From Beutenbergia cavernae DSM 12333 (lineage in GTDB: Bacteria > Actinomycetota > Actinomycetes > Actinomycetales > Beutenbergiaceae), in assembly GCF_000023105.1 (NCBI RefSeq), contig NC_012669.1, forward strand, positions 186,001-250,000: 64,000 bases of DNA, given 5' to 3'. Positions 40,673-47,000 of the stretch are shown one piece after another. Both the position numbers and the translations under genes were made by a program. Numbering within the stretch: the stretch's first letter is position 1; each line of letters starts with the position of its first letter. Under the pieces are notes generated by a model that was not told the DNA's origin, searched no databases, and saw only the letters and a program-made list of their open reading frames with translations.

Positions 40673-41194
40673 TCATGCCCCGCGCGCGACGCCGTACAGC
40701 TGGCGGACCTCGGCCAGCTCGGCCTGGTACGCACTCGTCATCGGCACGACCTGCCCGTTCCACCTCCAGGTGACGAGCGCGTCGAGGTCGAAGGTGCGCG
40801 AGCAGCGTGCGCAGCTGCGCGGTCGGCTCGGCCGCTGGTGCCGGTGCACCTCGTGGCCGGCGGGGCAGGTGCCCACCCACGCAGCGGGCGGCCGCTTGTC
40901 GGTCCGGAGCGTGGTCTCGCCGCGTGCGCCGAGGGCGCGCGCCTTGGCCTTCCACACGTCGTCGTGATGATGACTCGGCCCGACGAGCGCGTGCGCGATC
41001 TCGTGCAGCACCGTCTCCGTGACCTCCGCCTCGTCGTGCAGCAGCGTCAGGGGTCGGCTCAGGCTGATCTCGTGGCGGTCGAAGCGGCACTGGCCGGCGC
41101 GCACCTTCGCGCGGTCGAACGTCAGCTTCCAGCGGCCGAGCCCGTGCTGGCGCATGAGTCCGAGTGCAAGGTGGCGGGCTGCGAAGAGCTCCAT
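40673..41194 (-). CDS. SprT-like zinc metalloprotease, SOS-controlled
   Basis: This 173-residue protein has the zinc-protease motif HEIAH at residues 64-68 (TVLHEIAHALVGPSHHHDDVW, third ligand in the HHH run at 75-77). A zinc-ribbon-like segment with Cys110, His114, Cys128 and Cys131 follows. This is the SprT-like fold of SPRTN/Wss1, proteases that cut proteins crosslinked to DNA. ATG 41194 has AGGAGGG upstream. A perfect actinobacterial LexA box (41216-41231) lies 21 bp before the ATG, over the predicted transcription start, so expression on DNA damage is expected. A role in DNA-protein crosslink repair is inference from family plus promoter. Confidence 0.88.
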   Translation of the reverse strand: MELFAARHLALGLMRQHGLGRWKLTFDRAKVRAGQCRFDRHEISLSRPLTLLHDEAEVTETVLHEIAHALVGPSHHHDDVWKAKARALGARGETTLRTDKRPPAAWVGTCPAGHEVHRHQRPSRPRSCARCSRTFDLDALVTWRWNGQVVPMTSAYQAELAEVRQLYGVARGA

Positions 41195-41215
41195 GGTCCC
41201 TCCTGGGTCGAAGTG

Positions 41216-41231
41216 TCGAACATGAGTTCGA
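41216..41231. promoter_or_regulatory. LexA (SOS) box upstream of the SprT-like gene
   Basis: TCGAACATGAGTTCGA is a perfect match to the actinobacterial/mycobacterial SOS consensus TCGAAC-N4-GTTCGA. On the minus strand TAGTCT (41236-41231) gives a -10, placing the transcription start inside the box as expected for repression. Confidence 0.85.
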
Positions 41232-41302
41232 GACTACGAGGGGGGTCCGACATCGGGACGGTGCGCACCTCGCCCACCAGTCCGGGACGCCACGCAGCCC
41301 AT

Positions 41303-41319
41303 GTAAGCCCTCGGTAAGA
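41303..41319 (+). promoter_or_regulatory. GTAAG direct repeat, 11-bp period, upstream of subtilisin-like gene
   Basis: GTAAGC (41303-41308) and GTAAGA (41314-41319) are spaced 11 bp apart, one helical turn, as in OmpR/PhoB-type response-regulator sites. It lies 22 bp before the protease ATG. A matching pair (GTAAGC, GTAACC, also 11 bp) occurs at 42614-42630 ahead of the small secreted genes. Confidence 0.45.
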
Positions 41320-41341
41320 GCACGCCGACAGGCTCCGGTGC

Positions 41342-42628
41342 ATGCCCCGCACCCACCTCCCCAGCACCATGCCCAGGCGAGCCGCCGCCGTCGTCGCCGT
41401 CGCGGCCGCCGTGGTCCTCTCGACCGCCCCGTTCGCCACGCCGGCTCACGCCGACTCCTGGCGCGACGCGCAGTGGTACCTCGACGAGTTCGACATCGAG
41501 GCGATCCACGACGTCAGCACCGGCGAGGGCGTCACCATCGGGATCATCGACACCGGGACCGACGTCACGCACCCGGACCTCCAGGGCGCGCACGTCACCC
41601 CGGCGACGGGCTACGGCACGATCGCCGATCCCTTCTCCGACCCCGAGAACCACGGGACGTCGATGGCGGCGCTCATGGTCGGGCAGGGTCATGGTCCGGA
41701 CGGCGCCGACGGCGTGCTCGGGCTCGCCCCGGACGCCGACCTCGTCGTCACGAGCCTGAACTGGGACTCCGAGACGAGGGCCGACGCCGAGCTGTGGCAG
41801 GCGCAGGCCGTCACCGAGCTCGTCGAGCTGGGCGTCGACGTCATCGCGACGTCGATCGGCGGAGGGTCGGGCGCCCAGGAGGAGATGCTCGCGGCGCTCG
41901 AGTCGGCCCGGGAGGCGGGCGTCCCCGTCGTCGTCGCCGCCGGGAACAGCGAGACGTACGTGCTGCCGGGCTGCACGCAGGATCCGTGCCCCTGGGCGGA
42001 TGCCCCGACCGAGGACGTCACGAACCACGTCGACGGACTCCAGGCGCCGGCGTGGTACCCGAATGCCATCCCGGTCTTCGCCTACGCGCCCGACGGCTCG
42101 CGCTGGGAGAACTCGCCCGACGTCACCCCGAGCCTGCAGCTCGCGATCTCGGCCCCCGGGCACGACCTCGTCGCGACGAACGCCGGCGGCGGATACGCGA
42201 TCCGCAGCGGCACGTCGGGCGCGGCGCCGCTCGTCGCTGCGACGTTCGCCCTCGTGAAGTCCGTGCATCCGGACGCGACGTGGGACCAGCTGGTCGGCCT
42301 CGTGTACGGCGCGGCGCACGACGCCGGCGAGCCGGGCTTCGACGAGGCCTACGGCTGGGGGCGCATCGATCCGCTCGCTGCCCTCAGCGCACCGCTTCCG
42401 GACCCCGTCACGACCCCGGCCGCGGACACGCCGCCGCCCGCCGTCGGAGCGGGAGAGGGCGCGGCGGACGACGACGGCGCGACGGTGCCGGGCGAGCCGC
42501 CCCTGTGGCTGCAGCACGCGATCAGCGCGGCGGTGCTCGCCGTCGTGGTCGGCGGGGTCATCGCGCTGGTGACGTGGCTGCGCCGACGCCGTCGGCGCGC
42601 TCGCATGTCTGCTGTAAGCGGCGCGTAA
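41342..42628 (+). CDS. Membrane-anchored subtilisin-like (S8) serine protease, mycosin-like layout
   Basis: This 428-residue protein has a Sec signal peptide (AAAVVAVAAAVVLSTAPF, cleavage near AHA-DSW). The S8 triad is Asp70 (IIDTGTDVTHPDL), His104 (NHGTSMAAL) and Ser292 (SGTSGAAPLVA). A Pro/Ala/Asp-rich linker precedes one C-terminal transmembrane helix (AISAAVLAVVVGGVIALVTW) with a cytoplasmic Arg cluster. This is the layout of mycosins, the proteases of type VII secretion, but no ESX gene is in the window. It is followed by two small secreted paralogues that may be co-regulated or substrates. Confidence 0.9.
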   Translation: MPRTHLPSTMPRRAAAVVAVAAAVVLSTAPFATPAHADSWRDAQWYLDEFDIEAIHDVSTGEGVTIGIIDTGTDVTHPDLQGAHVTPATGYGTIADPFSDPENHGTSMAALMVGQGHGPDGADGVLGLAPDADLVVTSLNWDSETRADAELWQAQAVTELVELGVDVIATSIGGGSGAQEEMLAALESAREAGVPVVVAAGNSETYVLPGCTQDPCPWADAPTEDVTNHVDGLQAPAWYPNAIPVFAYAPDGSRWENSPDVTPSLQLAISAPGHDLVATNAGGGYAIRSGTSGAAPLVAATFALVKSVHPDATWDQLVGLVYGAAHDAGEPGFDEAYGWGRIDPLAALSAPLPDPVTTPAADTPPPAVGAGEGAADDDGATVPGEPPLWLQHAISAAVLAVVVGGVIALVTWLRRRRRRARMSAVSGA

Positions 42629-42630
42629 CC
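42614..42630 (+). promoter_or_regulatory. GTAAG/GTAAC direct repeat, 11-bp period, ahead of secreted paralogue genes
   Basis: GTAAGC at 42614 and GTAACC at 42625 repeat the pattern found before the protease gene. The site overlaps the protease stop codon. The rest of the 222-bp gap (42629-42850) contains the leader hairpin at 42783-42823. Confidence 0.4.
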
Positions 42631-42782
42631 GGCCTCCGCCACTGTGATCGAACGGCAGGAACGTCGACCGGCGCCGACAGCGTCGGCACGGAAGGCGTCC
42701 TGACCGGTGAACTCCCGGCGGTCGGCCGGGCGGCGTCCCGCAGGGGGAGGCGCCGCCCGCGAGGCTGCCGCCGGGGCACGCT

Positions 42783-42823
42783 CCGCGGGCGGGGCATGGC
42801 CCCCATCCCCGCCCCGCCCGCGG
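42783..42823 (+). promoter_or_regulatory. Strong GC hairpin in the leader of secreted paralogue 1
   Basis: CCGCGGGCGGGGC (42783-42795) pairs perfectly with GCCCCGCCCGCGG (42811-42823) around a 15-nt loop. The ribosome site AGGAGAAGAGG follows immediately. It could stabilise the mRNA 5' end or end transcripts reading through from the protease gene; no ligand-sensing structure is evident. Confidence 0.5.
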
Positions 42824-42850
42824 GACCCACCAGGAGAAGAGGTAGCGCAC

Positions 42851-43366
42851 ATGCGACACAACTCGAAGATCCTGCGCCGGATCCTTGCCGCGGCGACGCT
42901 GGCGACGGCGACGCTCGGACTGATGGCGGCGCCGTCGAGCGCGCAGGCGACCGGCGACGGCGTCACCCCGGCGGCCGGGCACATCTGCCGCCAGGAACCG
43001 TCGAACTGCTGGACCGACGTCGGCAGCCATCGCCAGGCGATCCCGAAGGACGCCGGCGGGACGAACGCCTTCACCTACTACGGCTACACCGGTCCGCGGG
43101 GGATGTACAGCGTCAGCGCGCACTTCCAGGCGTTCGACGAGCTCCTCCACATCAACGCGATCCCGTCCCGGGGGTCGGTCGCGCGCGTGAACGTGTGGAT
43201 CGAGGGCCAGGGCTGGGTCTCGTACCGAGCCGACCCCGGCACGCGCCGTGAGGGCATCGAGCTCGGGTACGACGGCGACATCGCGGAGGGCTCGAGCGTG
43301 CGCATCCAGGTGTGTTGGGGGAACTCCGACGACTTCTGCACCGGCTACGCGCGGGCGACGGCGTAG
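42851..43366 (+). CDS. Small secreted protein, paralogue 1, unknown family
   Basis: This 171-residue protein has a signal peptide (KILRRILAAATLATATLGLM, cleavage near SSAQA). The mature part shares blocks with its downstream neighbour: GHICRQEPSNCWTDV, GSVARVNVWIEGQGWV, and CWGNSDDFCTGYA. Four cysteines are conserved in both and could form two disulfides. It is strand-rich with many Gly/Tyr/Trp. I do not recognise the family. AGGAGAAGAGG precedes ATG 42851. The position after a secreted protease and the shared regulatory repeats suggest a joint role at the cell surface. Confidence 0.8.
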   Translation: MRHNSKILRRILAAATLATATLGLMAAPSSAQATGDGVTPAAGHICRQEPSNCWTDVGSHRQAIPKDAGGTNAFTYYGYTGPRGMYSVSAHFQAFDELLHINAIPSRGSVARVNVWIEGQGWVSYRADPGTRREGIELGYDGDIAEGSSVRIQVCWGNSDDFCTGYARATA

Positions 43367-43418
43367 GTCGCCGCGCGGCAGCCCGCGGACCCATCACTCA
43401 CCACGAGAAGGAGCTCAG

Positions 43419-43955
43419 ATGAGACGACAGTCGAAGATCCTGCGCCGCGCGCTCGCCGCCGCGACGCTGACGACGGCGGCGCTCGCCACGAGCGCGGCGG
43501 CGGCGGGCACCGGAACCACGGCGAGCGAGACGCCGGCCGGCGCCTCGTCCGCAGCGCCGATGGCGGGCGGCCACATCTGCCGCCAGGAGCCGAGCAACTG
43601 CTGGACCGACGTCGACGACGACCCGCCCATGCCCGGCGACTCAGGCGGCCGCGACGGGCACGCCCACTACCGCTACTCCGGCCCGAGGGGCGACTACGGC
43701 GTCTACACGAGCTTCGACGCGTTCGACGAGCACCTGTACATCAACGCCTGGTGGTCGCGCGGTTCCGTGGCCCGTGTGAACGTGTGGATCGAAGGGCAGG
43801 GCTGGGTGACGTACCGCGCCGCCGCCGGGACCAATCGGGAGGCGATCGAGATCGGGTACGGCGGCGACGTCGCCGAGGGGTCCGAGGTCTGGATCCAGAC
43901 GTGCTGGGGCGAGTCGGACGCGTTCTGCACCGGGTACGCCAAGGCGCGCGCCTAG
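43419..43955 (+). CDS. Small secreted protein, paralogue 2, unknown family
   Basis: This 178-residue protein has a signal peptide (KILRRALAAATLTTAALATS). GHICRQEPSNCWTDV is identical to paralogue 1 and the four cysteines are conserved. Between signal and first Cys is a longer Thr/Ala/Ser linker. It differs from paralogue 1 mainly in residues 60-85, where it is rich in Asp/Pro/Gly. GAGAAGGAG precedes the ATG. A 52-bp gap separates the two, so they are probably one transcript that arose by tandem duplication. Function unknown. Confidence 0.8.
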   Translation: MRRQSKILRRALAAATLTTAALATSAAAAGTGTTASETPAGASSAAPMAGGHICRQEPSNCWTDVDDDPPMPGDSGGRDGHAHYRYSGPRGDYGVYTSFDAFDEHLYINAWWSRGSVARVNVWIEGQGWVTYRAAAGTNREAIEIGYGGDVAEGSEVWIQTCWGESDAFCTGYAKARA

Positions 43956-43986
43956 CCCGGCCGGCGCCGACGCCGGCCCCTCGTCT

Positions 43987-44054
43987 CGCCGAACCTCGTC
44001 CTTCCCGTCGAACCTCGTACCCCAGGGTGCGGACGGGAAGGACGAGGTTCGGCG
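43987..44054. repeat. Long perfect inverted repeat (element D)
   Basis: Two perfect 23-bp arms lie at 43987-44009 (beginning CGCCGAACCTCGTCC) and 44032-44054, around a 22-nt loop that contains a further copy of GAACCTCGT. It lies between convergent genes (secreted paralogue 2 and the GAP-family exporter). A near-copy, including the preceding GGCCCTCGTCT, is at 44795-44868, so the exporter gene is bracketed by two related elements. Confidence 0.9.
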
Positions 44055-44075
44055 CAACGTGCCACGCGCGGGGAC

Positions 44076-44747
44076 CTAGAGGTCGCCGATCGCGCCGCCG
44101 ACGACGACGGTCCCGATCACGATCAGCAGGACGCCCATGACGAGGGACGTGTTCGTCGTCAACCACCGGCGCAGCCGGTCGAGCGCGGGGGCGACCCGGT
44201 GCGGCGCCACCACCATCGCGACCAACGGCGCCAGGACGGACAAGGCCGAGATCACCACGAGCAGCGCGGCGATGCCGACTTCCTGGAGGCCGCTGACCGC
44301 TGAACCGCCGAGGGAGACGCCCGCCGCCAGGAGGAAGGCGAGCTCCTTGGGGTTGCTGATCGTGACGATCGCACCCAGGACCAGGCCGCGCGACGGCGGC
44401 GCCTCGGTGATCGAGGCGAGCCAGCGTGGCAGCTCCGGCTCGCCGTCGTCGGGTCGGGGCCGCCAGCGCGTCAGACCGAGCACCACGAGGGCAGCACCGA
44501 TGACGAGACGCACGACGGCCGGCAGCGATGCGGCACCTGTGAGGTGCTCGACGGCGTCCGACGCCGCGACGACGATCCCGAGCAGCACCGCGAGCGCGAT
44601 CACCCGGGACAGGGCGAACAACGTGCCGGCGGCGGTCCCCCGGGGCCCTGAGAGCAGCAGCAGCAGAGCGATGACAGGGAGAGGGCTCAGGGCGATCGCC
44701 ACCGCCAGCGGCAGGGTCGCACCGAGCACCTCCGCGGCGGGGTGCAT
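44076..44747 (-). CDS. GAP-family (Sap/LysE-like) membrane exporter
   Basis: This 223-residue protein has six hydrophobic helices. The N-terminal ATLPLAVAIALSPLPVIALL with conserved Pro residues and the central LVLGAIVTISNPKELAFLLA (NPK motif) match the GAP family (PF11139, named after the mycobacterial sulfolipid-1-addressing protein), distant relatives of LysE exporters. A cytoplasmic loop of about 30 residues separates the two three-helix halves. Substrate unknown. The gene is a single transcription unit bracketed by palindromic elements D and E. Confidence 0.85.
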   Translation of the reverse strand: MHPAAEVLGATLPLAVAIALSPLPVIALLLLLSGPRGTAAGTLFALSRVIALAVLLGIVVAASDAVEHLTGAASLPAVVRLVIGAALVVLGLTRWRPRPDDGEPELPRWLASITEAPPSRGLVLGAIVTISNPKELAFLLAAGVSLGGSAVSGLQEVGIAALLVVISALSVLAPLVAMVVAPHRVAPALDRLRRWLTTNTSLVMGVLLIVIGTVVVGGAIGDL

Positions 44748-44794
44748 GGGGTCACCCTAGGTGCGCCTCGCCTGGGCGGCGCCGGCCCTCGTCT

Positions 44795-44868
44795 CGCCGA
44801 ACCTCGTCCTTCCCGTCGAACCTCGTACCGCAGGGTGCGAGGCTCGACGGGAAGGACGAGGTTCGGCG
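44795..44868. repeat. Long inverted repeat (element E), near-copy of element D
   Basis: Two perfect 25-bp arms at 44795-44819 and 44844-44868 extend inward by ten more base pairs with two mismatches, leaving a 4-nt loop (GCAG). It lies downstream of the MerR gene end and upstream of the exporter start, in the 217-bp gap 44748-44964. The rest of that gap is G-rich low-complexity sequence with no gene. Confidence 0.9.
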
Positions 44869-44964
44869 CACTCGTGGGTGGGGCTGCGCGGGTCGGGGTT
44901 GGGGTTGGGGTGGGCGCGGGGATCGGTGCCGGGTCTGCAGCCCCGACACCGACAGCGCGATCGC

Positions 44965-45732
44965 CTACAGCTCGCGCTCGGCGTACGCCGTCAGCGCGTC
45001 GCGCACGAACTCCGCCCCGTGCGGGACGTCGTCGGCCGTGTAGTTCGCGCCGAACCGCGGGTCCGCCACGTACATCTCGGCGAGCCCGACGACGTACCCC
45101 TTGGCGTCACCGCCCGGCGTCGCCGTGGGCGTTCCGGGCGTGCCCGTCAGCCACTCCACGTGGCGCCGCGCGAGCGCCTGCGCCTCGGCCGAGTCCGGGG
45201 CGACGCCGGAGCGTGCCGCCGCGATCCAGTCGTGGGACAGAGCGTCGACGCGTGCCTTCCACTCGGCACGCTCGTCCGTGGAGAGCCCGCGCCACCAGCG
45301 GTCGCCGCTCGCGTACGCGTCGCGGCCCCACCGGCGCGTGACCTCCTCCTCGTACTGCGTGTGGTCGAAACCGTCGAAGACTTCCTGTGCCATGAGTCGT
45401 TCACCTCCTTCCCGCTTGTCGATGGTCGTGCGCACGGACGCGATGCGGCGATCCAGCGCCGACCGTTCCAGCTCGAGGAGCTCGAGGTGCGTGCGCAGCG
45501 CCTGCGTGGCGTCGCGTTCGCCGTCGAGCACCTCCCGGATCGCGGCCAGCGACAGCCCGAGCTCGCGCAGCAGCAGGATCCGCTGCAGGCGCACGAGCGC
45601 GTCGTCGTCGTAGTACCGGATGCCGCCCGGACCGGTGCCGCTCGGCGCGAGCAACCCGAGATCGCCGTAGTGCCGCAACGTGCGGCTCGTCGTCCCGGAC
45701 CGTCTCGCGACCTCCTGGATCGACCAGTCCAT
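44965..45732 (-). CDS. MerR-family regulator, TipA-like
   Basis: This 255-residue protein has an N-terminal MerR HTH (WSIQEVARRSGTTSRTLRHY) with the wing GGIRYYDDDALVRLQRILLL. A dimer helix (residues ~80-115) follows, then a TipAS-like C-terminal domain (DHTQYEEEVTRRWG, WRGLSTDERAEWKARVDAL, YVVGLAEMYVADPRFGANYT). TipAS domains bind thiopeptides and other cyclic compounds in Streptomyces. ATG 45732 has GGAGGTGAGG upstream, and the promoter dyad at 45758-45788 indicates autoregulation. Elements E and F flank it. Confidence 0.93.
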   Translation of the reverse strand: MDWSIQEVARRSGTTSRTLRHYGDLGLLAPSGTGPGGIRYYDDDALVRLQRILLLRELGLSLAAIREVLDGERDATQALRTHLELLELERSALDRRIASVRTTIDKREGGERLMAQEVFDGFDHTQYEEEVTRRWGRDAYASGDRWWRGLSTDERAEWKARVDALSHDWIAAARSGVAPDSAEAQALARRHVEWLTGTPGTPTATPGGDAKGYVVGLAEMYVADPRFGANYTADDVPHGAEFVRDALTAYAEREL

Positions 45733-45757
45733 GTCCCTCACCTCCGTGTCACGCACC

Positions 45758-45788
45758 AGCATGCACGTTGACGTTGCGTCAACCGCAA
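45758..45788 (-). promoter_or_regulatory. MerR-type promoter with 19-bp spacer and dyad
   Basis: On the minus strand TTGCGG (45788-45783) and CATGCT (45763-45758) are separated by exactly 19 nt. The palindrome GTTGACGTTGCGTCAAC (45767-45783, perfect 7-bp arms, plus-strand reading) lies within and at the edge of the spacer. The long spacer with an internal dyad is the hallmark of MerR-controlled promoters. It drives the TipA-like gene itself. Confidence 0.7.
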
Positions 45789-45813
45789 CACCGGGCCGGA
45801 CGACGTCGGGTCC

Positions 45814-45945
45814 CGACCGTGTGGTTCGTCCCCTGACCAGGCGTTGTCGGGGGAGCAACCACACGGTCGCGGGTGGGGGCCGGGCTCAACCACGCGGTCG
45901 GCGGGGGGCCGGGTTCTCTGGGTGGCGACCGTGTGGTTCGTCCCC
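45814..45945. repeat. Paired hairpin element (element F)
   Basis: The word CGACCGTGTGGTT occurs at 45814-45826 and 45926-45938, both followed by CGTCCCC. Its complement AACCACACGGTCG is at 45857-45869 and a one-base variant AACCACGCGGTCG is at 45888-45900. The order is forward, inverted, inverted, forward, making two possible hairpins. It lies in the 221-bp gap between the methyltransferase gene end and the MerR promoter. Confidence 0.85.
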
Positions 45946-45953
45946 GGAGCGGG

Positions 45954-47000
45954 CTAAGCGCCGGCGCCGGTCTCGAGGGCCGCCGGCCCGGGACCGGCCT
46001 CCCGGTGCCCCACGAGGAGGGTCGCTGGGTGCCCGTTGACCAGCAGGTCGAAGGACTTCTCGGGGACGAGCCCGTGGTCGATCCACTGTGCCCGCACGTC
46101 GCGCACGAGGCGCCGCGAGAGGAGCATCGCGAGGCGGCCCCGCGGCCGCAGGACGCGCCGCATACTGGTGAGCGTCGCGGCGAAGAACTCCTCGTCCGGG
46201 GCCGGGCCGCTCTCGAACTCGCCCCACGGCGGGTCGGTCACGACGACGTCGACCGAGCCGTCGGGGACCGAGGCGAGGACCCGGGCATCCTCGGGCAGCT
46301 GCACGACCCGCGCAGCGCGGGCGAGCTCCGGGAGTCGGCGCACCGTCCCGTCCGCGTACCCGACGTCGGAGCAGATCGCCTTTCGGAACGGCCTCCGCAC
46401 CCGGGCGGCGACGAGCGCGCCGCTCCCGGCGAAGGGATCGAGGACGACGTCGTCCGCGCCGGCCGGACCGGCCGCGTTGACCACCAGCTCGGCGATCTCC
46501 GGGGCGAGGCTGCCCTTCGGGACCGCCGGCCTCGGCGGCCGGGCGATGCGCCGCGCGAACAGCACCTCGTCGAGGTCGCGCCTGGTGATCGTCCAGTACT
46601 CCTCGACCGCGCCGCCGCCCCGGGGCGTGAACCTGCCACCCGTGGCCCGAGCTACGGCTGTCTCCAGCCTGACCCGGCTCGCTGCCGGCACCGCGGCGAG
46701 CCGGCCGTCCTCGGAGAACGTCAGGCGGAACTGCCGCCCGGTCCGCCGCAGCCCCCAGGCGGGCACGGCCCGTGCGATCTTCTCGACCGCCTGCCGGAGG
46801 TCACCGCGGCGCGGGGTCGAGCCGAGCACGACGAACGCGTTCTTGAGATAGGACAGCTGAGCCACCGCCGACTCGGGCGCGCCGGTGCTGACGAGAGCCG
46901 CACTGTCGTCCGCGTACAGGACCTCGGCGCGCACGTCGGCGCGCAACGACTCGGCCACGAGCTCGCCCAGCCCGGCCGTGTGTGTCCCCAGCACCTTCAC
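45954..47000 (-). CDS. TRM11-like / UPF0020-family RNA methyltransferase
   Basis: This 348-residue protein has an N-terminal region (1-150) resembling THUMP/TRM11 N-domains and a C-terminal Rossmann methyltransferase. The S-adenosylmethionine motif is DDVVLDPFAGSGALVAARV and the catalytic motif IV is VVVTDPPWGEF, which points to methylation of an exocyclic amino nitrogen (N2-guanine or N6-adenine), probably in tRNA. GTG 47000 overlaps the transporter stop (GTGA), so it is translationally coupled to it. The link between the two functions is not obvious. Confidence 0.87.
   Translation of the reverse strand: MKVLGTHTAGLGELVAESLRADVRAEVLYADDSAALVSTGAPESAVAQLSYLKNAFVVLGSTPRRGDLRQAVEKIARAVPAWGLRRTGRQFRLTFSEDGRLAAVPAASRVRLETAVARATGGRFTPRGGGAVEEYWTITRRDLDEVLFARRIARPPRPAVPKGSLAPEIAELVVNAAGPAGADDVVLDPFAGSGALVAARVRRPFRKAICSDVGYADGTVRRLPELARAARVVQLPEDARVLASVPDGSVDVVVTDPPWGEFESGPAPDEEFFAATLTSMRRVLRPRGRLAMLLSRRLVRDVRAQWIDHGLVPEKSFDLLVNGHPATLLVGHREAGPGPAALETGAGA

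Noticed and set aside
41342-42628. Type VII (ESX) secretion locus because of the mycosin-like protease
   Set aside because: No EccC, WxG100 or other ESX component is encoded in the window.
43987-44868. Insertion sequence or composite transposon formed by elements D and E
   Set aside because: No transposase gene or target-site duplication is visible; the enclosed gene is an ordinary membrane exporter. Kept only as a possible mobile arrangement.
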